From Anaerolineaceae bacterium UBA6105 (GTDB lineage Bacteria > Chloroflexota > Anaerolineae > Anaerolineales > Anaerolineaceae), in the NCBI GenBank assembly GCA_002423495.1, contig DIWN01000074.1, forward strand, positions 1 through 32,794: a DNA stretch of 32,794 bases. The letters run 5' to 3'. Under the pieces are notes generated by a model that did no database searches, was not told the DNA's origin, and saw only the letters and a list, made by a program, of their open reading frames with translations. Position 1 is the first letter of the stretch, and every line of letters starts with the position of its first letter. Both the position numbers and the translations under genes were made by a program. Positions 23,618 to 30,523 of this stretch are shown here, in pieces.

Positions 23618-24822
23618 TGTATCTAACCCGGCTATCGCTGACGAACTACCGCATTTTCTCCCGCCTGGAACTGGATTTCCCCAGGCGGGTGATTTTATTC
23701 ACTGGTGATAATGCCCAGGGGAAGACCTCCGTCCTTGAGGCGGTCGCTTACCTGGCGAACTTCTCCTCTTTTTCAGCTGCCAATGACCGTCAGTTAATGA
23801 ACTTTTCTGCTCCCAACGAGCCGATAATGGTTGGTCGCATCCTGGGAGAATTCGAACGCGCAGGGCGCCATCACACGATCGAAGTCCGGCTGATCCAGGA
23901 TGCTGCCAGCAATCCTGGGAGCCCAAGGTTTTCCAAGCAAGTGCTCCTTGATGGCGTGAAAAAACGCATTGGCGATGTTTACGGTCAGTTCAACGCGGTT
24001 ACTTTTTTGCCCCAAATGTCACGGATCATCGAAGGCGCTCCGGCTGACAGGCGTCAATATCTTGATGAAATCCTCTCACAGGTGGAACCGGGATATTCCC
24101 GGCATCTTTCTGCCTACTCCAAAGCTCTTAGCCAGCGAAATGCCCTATTGAAAACCCTGGCGGAAATGGGCGGAGATAAAGCCCAGCTTGAAGCTTGGGA
24201 TGATCTGCTCGCCAGGCACGGCGCGTCGATAATGCACGCGCGCATCCTTGCTCTTGCCACGCTGGAAAAACAGGCCATCCCCATTCACCAACGTCTGACC
24301 CGCGATCTCGAAATCCTGCAATTTCACTATCAACCCTCCTATGAGCCGCTCAAAAAACCTCCAGGACAGATGGCGCTTCCGGTGCAAACTACGTTAGATC
24401 GAACAGGGATCACCTCAAGCGAGCTTGAAGGCGGATTGCTGGCAGCCTATAAACAAAGCTACCACGCCGATATCCAACGCGGGCAGACCAGCCTTGGTCC
24501 ACACCGCGATGAAGTCCGTTTTCTAAGCAATCAAATTGATTTGGGGGATTATGGCTCACGCGGGCAGAGCCGTACGGCCTTGCTGACACTCAAGTTTGCT
24601 GAAGTAACCTGGATGAAGCAGCGCACAGGGGAGTGGCCGGTATTACTGCTGGATGAAATCATGGCTGAGCTTGATCCGCAAAGGCGCAAGGATCTGCTCT
24701 CGGTGGTTGGTCAGGTGGAGCAAGCTTTTGTCACTGCCACAGACCTCGAGATGTTTACCCCGGAATTTGTGCGTGATCATGAGGTCTGGCAGGTGGATCA
24801 GGGTATCGTCACACGATCATGA
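23617..24822 (+). CDS. recF: DNA replication and repair protein RecF
   Basis: 401 residues. An SMC-like ATPase that, with RecO and RecR, loads RecA at single-strand gaps. The N terminus MYLTRLSLTNYRIF, Walker A GDNAQGKTSVLEA (30-42), FLPQMSRIIEGAPADRRQYLD, the signature SLGPHRDEV with YGSRGQSRTALLTLKFAE, and Walker B VLLLDEIMAELD are all present. It is encoded away from dnaA, dnaN and gyrB and overlaps def upstream and a membrane-protein gene downstream (ATGA). Confidence 0.96.
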   Translation: MYLTRLSLTNYRIFSRLELDFPRRVILFTGDNAQGKTSVLEAVAYLANFSSFSAANDRQLMNFSAPNEPIMVGRILGEFERAGRHHTIEVRLIQDAASNPGSPRFSKQVLLDGVKKRIGDVYGQFNAVTFLPQMSRIIEGAPADRRQYLDEILSQVEPGYSRHLSAYSKALSQRNALLKTLAEMGGDKAQLEAWDDLLARHGASIMHARILALATLEKQAIPIHQRLTRDLEILQFHYQPSYEPLKKPPGQMALPVQTTLDRTGITSSELEGGLLAAYKQSYHADIQRGQTSLGPHRDEVRFLSNQIDLGDYGSRGQSRTALLTLKFAEVTWMKQRTGEWPVLLLDEIMAELDPQRRKDLLSVVGQVEQAFVTATDLEMFTPEFVRDHEVWQVDQGIVTRS

Positions 24823-25262
24823 AAAAGAAAGAATTCGCCAGGCTGCTTTTACCCCGAGTGCTGATCTTTTTGGTTCTGGCGATGAATCTCCAATGTGCGC
24901 TGGCCTACATTTTTGATCCTTTGCCCTATGTAGCTCCATTTGAACTGAGTGACGAGCCGGGTCGGGTAGCGGTGGTTGGGATTGGCATCCTGTTCCTCAT
25001 GTGGCAGGTGCCTTACGTTTTTGCCCTTATCCATCCCCTGCGCAACCACCGCTCGCTGCTGGAAGCTGTTCTGATGCAAGCGATTGGTCTTTTGGGGGAG
25101 AGCTTGCTGCTGCGTTCCATTCCTATGGAGCACACTGCCTTGAGGGCATCCATTTTGCGCTTTATTATCTTTGATGCTGGCGGCTTGCTCTTGCTTTTGG
25201 CAGCTGCTGCGTTCACCTTTCGAATACTGAAATCCAAACCAGGAGGATCCCATGTTGACTGA
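24819..25262 (+). CDS. Small four-helix membrane protein of unknown function
   Basis: 147 residues with about four hydrophobic segments (around 10-30, 48-68, 82-97 and 110-136) and a basic N terminus, suggesting an inner-membrane protein. No family is recognised and no catalytic motif is visible. Its start overlaps the recF stop (ATGA) and its end overlaps the nitroreductase start by 11 bp, so it belongs to the def-recF transcript. The nitroreductase ribosome-binding site lies inside its last codons. Confidence 0.75.
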   Translation: MKKKEFARLLLPRVLIFLVLAMNLQCALAYIFDPLPYVAPFELSDEPGRVAVVGIGILFLMWQVPYVFALIHPLRNHRSLLEAVLMQAIGLLGESLLLRSIPMEHTALRASILRFIIFDAGGLLLLLAAAAFTFRILKSKPGGSHVD

Positions 25263-25818
25263 GCTATTGTTGAAAAGCCGTTCGTACCGCCGTTTTGATG
25301 AATCTGCCAAAATAAGCGAGGATATCTTGCGTGATTTGGTGGATGCTACCCGTTTTTGCCCCTCAGCCGCAAATCGCCAGCCGCTTAAGTATCGCCTGGT
25401 GTTCGAAGAGAGCGAAACAGCCCAGGTCTTTGACTGCCTCAAGTTTGCCGCATACCTGCGCGACTGGTCAGGACCAGCAGAAGGTGAGAGACCGACGGCT
25501 TATGTTGTCGTTCTCGGCGATGAGACCGTCAACAAGTTCTCGGAAGTGGATGCTGGCATCGCCATGCAAACTATCTTGCTTCGCGCCACTGAATTGGGCT
25601 TAGGTGGGTGCATCTTTGCATCTATTCAGCGTGATAAACTGCGCGAAATCCTGGCTTTGGATGAAAGCTATCAAATTAGCTACGTGATCGCGTTGGGAAA
25701 ACCTGCTGAAACTTGTGTGATAGAGCCGCTTGGAGAAGACGGTGATATCAAATACTACCGTGACTCGGACGACGTGCATCATGTTCCCAAACGAGAACTC
25801 GATGACCTACTAATCTAA
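25252..25818 (+). CDS. Nitroreductase family flavoprotein
   Basis: 188 residues. The FMN-binding opening SRSYRRFDESAKISEDILRDLVDATRFCPSAANRQPLKY, the mid-chain DAGIAMQTILLRATELGLGGCIFASI and the C-terminal ALGKP are typical of nitroreductase-fold NAD(P)H-dependent oxidoreductases. The physiological substrate is unknown. AGGAGG lies 5 nt before the ATG, inside the preceding gene. It is the last gene of the def-recF group and converges on the lipoprotein gene, with 76 bp between them and no clear terminator. Confidence 0.92.
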   Translation: MLTELLLKSRSYRRFDESAKISEDILRDLVDATRFCPSAANRQPLKYRLVFEESETAQVFDCLKFAAYLRDWSGPAEGERPTAYVVVLGDETVNKFSEVDAGIAMQTILLRATELGLGGCIFASIQRDKLREILALDESYQISYVIALGKPAETCVIEPLGEDGDIKYYRDSDDVHHVPKRELDDLLI

Positions 25819-25894
25819 GCTTAAAGGTTGTTTGTAGGTTTTCTGTTATCGACGAACCAGCCCGAACTTAAGAGCACTTTATGCAATCCCAATC

Positions 25895-27682
25895 CTAATT
25901 TTTCATGGGAACATCAAACAGATCCCGCTGAATTATAGGGCCTACACAAATTGCCTCTGGTATGAAGATCAGCTGGCGTTGACTTTCGTTTTTTACCTCG
26001 AATGTCCAGCCAACAGAGGTAGGTTGGCTGGATAAGAGCACCAAGCCGAAAGGCATCCTGAAGCCATTGCCAATCGGGAGGACGCCGCAAGTTAACGCTA
26101 CCGTCTGGGTTTCACCTGCAGGAATTTTTACAGAATCATTGCGAATCGTCAGAGGAGGCAATTCCGAGCCTGTAAGGCACTGCGCATAAGCATCAAGAGT
26201 CTGCTTACTGCGAGCTTGATTTACAACTGTGATTACCCAATCTTTGCCCACAAGCCTTGACTCGGTCACCACCAGATCAGGTGATTTGGACAGATCGAAT
26301 CCGCCTGCCACCGCTCTGCCTCCAACCTTGCAGCCAAGCGTGATATTGGCAATGCTTATACCTTCTACTTTCTGTTCAACATGCACGGTTTGCACTTTTC
26401 CGCTAAAAGCAACCAGGCAATTGGCATATACACTAACAGTTTTGGGAGCTTTGGTTTGACTGGTCAGAGTAACTTCCCAGCCATTTTTCGAAGGTCGGCT
26501 CGCAACCAACTTCACATCTCCATCGATCGAATAGCCACCTGAGATTGCCAAACCGTTCAAGTCATCACACGAAACCTTGAAAGTCTGGGTTTTTCCCGAA
26601 TCAAGCTTGAAATCTTCCTCCACCTGGATGGTGTCGATAGGGGCTTTAGTGGGAACAGGCACCAGCGTTTGCGTCGGAGTGAGGGTTGGTGTGGGTGACG
26701 ATTCGCCTGGCGTAGCTGTAGCAGTAGCAGTGACGGTCGCTGTTGCAGTCGGGGTCAAAGTCTTTGTGGGGGTGGCAGTTTGAGTGGCGGTCGGGGTAAA
26801 GGTGGCCGTTGCTGTTGGAGTGGGGGTAGCAGTTGCAGTTGCGGTTGGGGTGACCGTAGCAGTCGCGGTGGCTGTGTTTGTGGCGGTTGGGCTGGGAATC
26901 CGAATGGTGTAGTGAAGTTCAGGTCCAATAAGGCTGCCTTTATCTGACTGAATTTGCCAGTAACCAGAGTATTCGCCCTGGTAGCTTGGCGCGAATAACT
27001 CCAGGGAGATGTCGATCGTACTACCGGAAGAGACTTTCGGCAGCAGACTGGGGGAGTTGCCGCCCATAAGACTGCCGCGCACAAAGACCAGTTTATAGTT
27101 TTCCCAGTCGCATGTGCCGTTGTTCTGCACCCGCCAGGTTTTGGTGAATTGCTGGCCAGGTTTCAGGATAGTTCCATCCGGGATGCTTAAATCCTGCAGC
27201 AGGGCTGCTGACATTGTGCAGGCGGGTGGTGTGATCGTGCCGGTGGGAGTTACTTCAGGAGTGGGGGTGATCAAGGTCGGTGTGGGCGGGATTTCCTGCT
27301 CGCTCATGACCTTCACCAAAACAGCCACCTGGGCGATTGCCGAGGGAGTATCCCCTCGCTGATAGAGTTTTACCTCGATCATGGTGGGACCTTCTTCGGT
27401 TGGGATCCAGGGCTGCAATATCAGCCCAAAAGTGCCGGGGTTGGTATCGGGTGTATCAAGGCGGGTAAGTTCGCCATTGATGTACAGTTCGATCCGGGAC
27501 CAATTCCCTTCGGGTTTGATTTGCGAGGTGATCTGGTATTCCAAAAAAGCAGGGATTGACTGCCCGGACACTGGGTTGAGAATTGAAACGCTGGCGTTAT
27601 TTCTCGGCAAATTACAGGCAAGTAACCCTATTGCAATTAGCAAAAAGAGAATAAGCAGCGTAATGATGGTGCCTTTTTTCAT
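25895..27682 (-). CDS. Lipoprotein with NBR1-type Ig domain, Thr/Ala/Pro linker and three C-terminal repeats
   Basis: 595 residues. The lipobox LLAC (C23) after a hydrophobic helix marks an exported lipoprotein. Residues 32-125 form an Ig-like domain (VSILNPVSGQSI). A proline/threonine spacer leads to an NBR1-like Ig domain (about 155-262: LSIPDGTILKPGQQFTKTWRVQNNGTCDW, then GYWQIQSDKG), a module frequent in Chloroflexota. Residues 263-345 are a low-complexity T/A/P linker. Three modules of about 65 residues follow (356-423, 439-503, 519-580), each with an early cysteine, a GG or G-rich turn, a central W-V or W-T strand and, in the first two, a final YANCL or YAQCL. It probably displays a binding function outside the cell; ligand unknown. 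The gene starts 65 bp after rnpB. Confidence 0.9.
   Translation of the reverse strand: MKKGTIITLLILFLLIAIGLLACNLPRNNASVSILNPVSGQSIPAFLEYQITSQIKPEGNWSRIELYINGELTRLDTPDTNPGTFGLILQPWIPTEEGPTMIEVKLYQRGDTPSAIAQVAVLVKVMSEQEIPPTPTLITPTPEVTPTGTITPPACTMSAALLQDLSIPDGTILKPGQQFTKTWRVQNNGTCDWENYKLVFVRGSLMGGNSPSLLPKVSSGSTIDISLELFAPSYQGEYSGYWQIQSDKGSLIGPELHYTIRIPSPTATNTATATATVTPTATATATPTPTATATFTPTATQTATPTKTLTPTATATVTATATATPGESSPTPTLTPTQTLVPVPTKAPIDTIQVEEDFKLDSGKTQTFKVSCDDLNGLAISGGYSIDGDVKLVASRPSKNGWEVTLTSQTKAPKTVSVYANCLVAFSGKVQTVHVEQKVEGISIANITLGCKVGGRAVAGGFDLSKSPDLVVTESRLVGKDWVITVVNQARSKQTLDAYAQCLTGSELPPLTIRNDSVKIPAGETQTVALTCGVLPIGNGFRMPFGLVLLSSQPTSVGWTFEVKNESQRQLIFIPEAICVGPIIQRDLFDVPMKN
26648..26896 (-). 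repeat. Degenerate 6-bp-type tandem repeat encoding a T/A/P linker
   Basis: An imperfect repetition of threonine-alanine and threonine-proline codons encodes residues 263-345 of the lipoprotein. Synonymous variation between units shows that it is an older, selected protein linker rather than a fresh replication slippage. Confidence 0.8.
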
Positions 27683-27747
27683 GTAAACCTTTCAAACAAA
27701 ATAAAGACCTTTGCCTTTAAGACGAAAAATGCGCCATTTAGTTCCCC

Positions 27748-28080
27748 ACTCAGGTCAACCGGTAAGCCGTATTCTGTCTTGGATGCGCATCTATCTAGGC
27801 GGGCTGTCACCAGCCTGCTCATGCGGTCTACCCGGAGATCAAATGAGCCGAGCAGGCTCTTTCTCCTGTTTGACCTTGCACCGGATGGGGGTTGCCTGGC
27901 CGCGTTTGTTACCAAAGCGCCGGTGGTCTCTTACACCACCTTTTCACCCTTACTCTTGCGAGCGGTATGTCTCTGTGGCCCGATCCACGATCTTTCGACC
28001 ATCCAGGGGTTACCTGGCATCCTGCTCTGCGGTGTACGGACTTTCCTCACTAAAAGCGCGCGCACCTGGCTGACCTGAGT
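27748..28080 (-). ncRNA. rnpB: RNase P RNA, bacterial class A
   Basis: The catalytic RNA that matures tRNA 5' ends. Read on the minus strand, the 5' ACTCAGGTCA (28071-28080) pairs perfectly with the 3' TGACCTGAGT (27748-27757) to form helix P1. The hallmark GAGGAAAGTCCG lies at 28037-28048. A segment AGGGTGAAAAGGTGGTGTAAGAGACCACCGG corresponds to the conserved GGUGAAA ... GGUAAGAG core. The 3' conserved box CAGAATACGGCTTAC lies at 27762-27776. Length of about 333 nt is normal. The predicted transcription start (28080) is exactly the first base of P1. Apparent short reading frames inside this region are not genes. Confidence 0.95.
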
Positions 28081-28291
28081 GAAATAAGAATAGACGAAGG
28101 AGGCAGAAAAGTCAAACAAACGAGTCAATGCTTATATGCGGGACATCATGCTTTTTTCAGAGTTGGAGTCCTAGCAGTCGATATCCTTTCATTGTCTCAA
28201 TGGGAGACTTCACCCTCAAGATATCATATAAGATTGGGATTATGTCTTACAGACAAGGCGTGCAACAATTAAATCGGATGGGTTAACTCAT
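28081..28291. other. AT-rich spacer between the secreted-protein gene and rnpB
   Basis: Besides the rnpB promoter it holds a small hairpin (GTCTC 28194-28198, GAGAC 28204-28208) without a T-run. No gene or clear terminator is seen. Confidence 0.5.
28087..28115 (-). promoter_or_regulatory. rnpB promoter
   Basis: On the minus strand TTGACT (28110-28115), a 17-bp spacer and TATTCT (28087-28092) place the start at 28080, the first paired base of RNase P RNA helix P1. This is the best -35/-10 pair in the window. Confidence 0.85.
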
Positions 28292-29152
28292 TCATCTGAG
28301 GATAATGGGCAGGAACACCTGTTGTGCAGATGGAAACATAATTGCTTGACAAATTCCGTTAATGCTCCCAGCTTTCCAATACCGAGAATCGTTCGAAATA
28401 AATGTATCTGCGGCATAATGACTGGGACAAATGGATGCTGGAACTGCATATAGCCGATTGTTAAATCCGCCACCGACACTTAGTGGCCATTCCCTAAAAC
28501 CATCTTGCCAGCTGTTGTATTGTGGATGCCACATGTGGAATACTCCATTTTCATACGGATCCTGAGCAGTAGGCCAACCCTCTTCCATATTTACAGAGGC
28601 ATCGAAGATTGTATTTCTCCCAGACAGAAAAAATGCGACATCTATGGCATAGTTTGTCTCTTCGTTAATTAACCTAGCTATCCAAAAATTATCCAGAGGG
28701 TATTTGACCAATTCAACCGTATAGAAATTCCCATATCTGACCTCGTTATTGAATGCACCACGACAACCGAGGTACATTTCTTTATCTGAGTTCCACCATG
28801 CATAACTACCTTGATTGCAAATCACTCCAGCTTCAGAGTAAACAAACCACTGCAGACCTTGTGTGAATGCCATCAGCCCGATTTGACTGAATTCGTGTCC
28901 AAACAGTCCTGGTTGGTTATTGAGATCTACGCTTAACCAAGCAGTGGTAAATGTAGAGGTTTGCCAGGTTGGCCCTGACTCTGCAGCAAGCCAAACGCGA
29001 TAATCTAAAGAACTACTGACTTCTATTGGATCGATTCTAAGATTGACTACTACAAAATCATTTCCTGCATGCACATTTACTGGACTAGTGATCAGTACGA
29101 TTAATAGAACACCCAACAACAGTTTAATAACAACTTTCTTTTGGTTTACCAT
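28292..29152 (-). CDS. Secreted protein of unknown function with C-terminal FLPIILR tail
   Basis: 286 residues from ATG 29152, with GGAGG 5 nt upstream; an in-frame GTG at 29164 would overlap that site and is rejected. A signal peptide with a long hydrophobic core ends in VHA before GNDF. The mature part is rich in aromatic residues and beta-forming stretches (YRVWLAAESGPTWQTS, FWIARLINEETNYAIDVAFFL, VFHMWHPQYNSW) with four cysteines, as in extracellular lectin-like or carbohydrate-binding folds, but no family is recognised. The chain ends in VFLPIILR, a kind of tail recalled from many exported Anaerolineae proteins. It lies 37 bp after the other secreted-protein gene, probably on one mRNA. 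Confidence 0.8.
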   Translation of the reverse strand: MVNQKKVVIKLLLGVLLIVLITSPVNVHAGNDFVVVNLRIDPIEVSSSLDYRVWLAAESGPTWQTSTFTTAWLSVDLNNQPGLFGHEFSQIGLMAFTQGLQWFVYSEAGVICNQGSYAWWNSDKEMYLGCRGAFNNEVRYGNFYTVELVKYPLDNFWIARLINEETNYAIDVAFFLSGRNTIFDASVNMEEGWPTAQDPYENGVFHMWHPQYNSWQDGFREWPLSVGGGFNNRLYAVPASICPSHYAADTFISNDSRYWKAGSINGICQAIMFPSAQQVFLPIILR

Positions 29153-29189
29153 TTCGCCCTCCACAAGTAAACATGAATTTTCAAAAAGT

Positions 29190-29768
29190 TTAGGGTATCG
29201 GATATGGAGTGGAAATGTTCATTGTCGGACTAATAGGTTCAACTGGGTAAGGAATGGTTGTTGGGGGTTCTGACGTTGATGTTATTACAGGATCCGGCGG
29301 ACCTCCCATCGATGCTGCCGGAGGTGCAATGCTGAAATATAAGTCACCTTCAAAAAGGGGGATCTCCTTATTCAAATCTTTCAGCGGGCTAATATAGTAT
29401 CTCTCGAAAGTGCCATTGCATCGGAATACCACCACTTCCATCTTTTCAATGATACTTAATTGAGGATCCATATCCAGGTCGATTGTAAAAGGCATTGGTG
29501 TAACTGAAGCACGGGGTGGCACCAAAGATGTTACGGCTCCTTTTTGAGGAGTAGAGGTGGGAGTCTCTTTGACTTGAAACATACCTCCCGGCAATGGTAC
29601 GCATCCGGCTGGGCGAGTTGGTTGAGGTGTCAAACTTTCCATGATTATCGGAGGTGGATTATCCAGAACCGATCTATTTGACATAGCAAATGTAGCAACA
29701 GCTCCGGCAAATAATAAACAAAAACCTACAAGCATCAGCGGTTTTTTAGCTTTTTGTAGAAGTTTCAT
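29190..29768 (-). CDS. Exported or membrane-anchored proline-rich protein of unknown function
   Basis: 192 residues. A basic start MKLLQKAKKP and a hydrophobic helix (about 10-28) form a signal peptide or anchor. The rest is proline/threonine/serine-rich at both ends (SLTPQPTRPAG, KETPTSTPQKG, then STSEPPTTIPYPVEPISPT). It frames a central segment of about 60 residues (FTIDLDMDPQLSIIEKMEVVVFRCNGTFERYYI) that could fold as a small beta domain. No family is recognised. AGGAG lies 6 nt before the ATG. It is the first gene of a two-gene minus-strand unit. Confidence 0.75.
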   Translation of the reverse strand: MKLLQKAKKPLMLVGFCLLFAGAVATFAMSNRSVLDNPPPIIMESLTPQPTRPAGCVPLPGGMFQVKETPTSTPQKGAVTSLVPPRASVTPMPFTIDLDMDPQLSIIEKMEVVVFRCNGTFERYYISPLKDLNKEIPLFEGDLYFSIAPPAASMGGPPDPVITSTSEPPTTIPYPVEPISPTMNISTPYPIP

Positions 29769-29861
29769 GCTATTCTCCTACTTTTTTGTGAAAGTTAATC
29801 AATCCTAAACGGTTTTGTCAAACTTTCTCCATAGGTCGGTTTCTACTGTTTCTCATAAATT

Positions 29862-29890
29862 ATTATACTACCTCCATCCTCAGCAGTAAA
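29862..29890 (-). promoter_or_regulatory. Promoter of the two secreted-protein genes
   Basis: On the minus strand TTTACT (29885-29890), a 17-bp spacer and TATAAT (29862-29867) predict a start near 29855 and a leader of about 87 nt. Confidence 0.55.
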
Positions 29891-30027
29891 AAAAACAGAA
29901 ACAAATTGTGCAGTGGTCAGGGCATGGAATACACTTTATGAAAAAAAATCCGAGGCATGCCGAAATCGATGACTGAAAAATCGAAGTGACATTTTCACAA
30001 ATTGACAACATTAGCCTCACCAATTAC

Positions 30028-30055
30028 TGGACAAATCTGGGATTTATTGTAAAAT
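30028..30055 (+). promoter_or_regulatory. rpsT promoter
   Basis: TGGACA (30028-30033), a 16-bp spacer and TAAAAT (30050-30055) predict a start near 30062 and a leader of about 36 nt carrying GGAGG. Confidence 0.6.
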
Positions 30056-30097
30056 AGTGTTTTGCAAGTATGTAGGAATTATTTTTGGAGGAAGAAG

Positions 30098-30364
30098 TTG
30101 GCAAATATTAAGTCTCAGATCAAACGAAATAAACAAAATCAGGCTGCACGCCTGCGTAATCGCGTCTATCGCGGCACAGCCCGCACTTTCGTGCGCAAGG
30201 CTCAGGCTGCCATCCGCACTGAGGATACTGACAAGTCCCAGGTGGAAGTTCTCAGAGCGATCCGCGCACTGGACAAAGCTGCTGCCAAGGGCGTTATCCA
30301 CAAGAACAATGCTGCCCGCCGCAAATCCCGTTTGATGGCTCGCTATAACAGCTTAGACAATTAA
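30098..30364 (+). CDS. rpsT: 30S ribosomal protein S20
   Basis: 88 residues from a TTG start at 30098, with GGAGG 6 nt upstream. This gives MANIKSQIKRNKQNQAARLRNR, the standard S20 N terminus; an upstream TTG at 30062 would add 12 non-family residues and lacks a binding site. The protein is a very basic helical bundle that binds 16S rRNA early in 30S assembly. KAAAKGVIHKNNAARRKSRL near the C terminus is the family signature. The E. coli gene also starts with UUG, which is tied to its autogenous control. The gene is monocistronic, with its own promoter and terminator. Confidence 0.97.
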   Translation: MANIKSQIKRNKQNQAARLRNRVYRGTARTFVRKAQAAIRTEDTDKSQVEVLRAIRALDKAAAKGVIHKNNAARRKSRLMARYNSLDN

Positions 30365-30384
30365 GCTATTTTTATTCACACACC

Positions 30385-30422
30385 GAGGCTCCCTTACCAA
30401 TAGGTGGGGAACCTCTTTTTTT
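30385..30422 (+). terminator. Rho-independent terminator of rpsT
   Basis: GAGG with TCCC pairs with GGGGA and CCTC, and is followed by seven T residues. It begins 20 bp after the rpsT stop. Confidence 0.85.
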
Positions 30423-30497
30423 GTTTAAGGGGAAAGCATTATCTGAGAATGGGCTGATGTTTTCACAGAAAGCAGCCCAGGCTCCATGCCTCGATGT

Positions 30498-30503
30498 TAT
30501 AAT
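30498..30503 (+). promoter_or_regulatory. -10 box of argS
   Basis: A perfect TATAAT predicts a start near 30510 and a leader of about 14 nt with no strong Shine-Dalgarno. No -35 match is seen 16-18 bp upstream. Confidence 0.55.
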
Positions 30504-30523
30504 CGCCCCAGACTGAATGTGAG

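Larger units (their letters stand above)
29769..30097. other. 329-bp AT-rich intergenic region with divergent promoters
   Basis: It holds promoters for the secreted-protein pair (minus) and rpsT (plus), listed separately. A second minus-strand candidate is TTGACA (29816-29821) with TTAACT 17 bp on (29793-29798). No protein or RNA gene is seen in the remaining sequence. Confidence 0.6.

Noticed and set aside
26648..26896. Repetitive stretch that might be a CRISPR array or satellite
   Set aside because: It is an in-frame, synonymously varied run of Thr/Ala/Pro codons inside the lipoprotein gene, with no spacers of constant length.
27679..28128. Several short reading frames at the rnpB locus on both strands
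   Set aside because: All fall in the RNase P RNA, whose conserved boxes and P1 pairing explain the sequence.
29153..29164. GTG at 29164 as start of the 286-residue secreted protein
   Set aside because: It would use the GGAGG ribosome-binding site as codons; ATG 29152 is correctly spaced behind that site.
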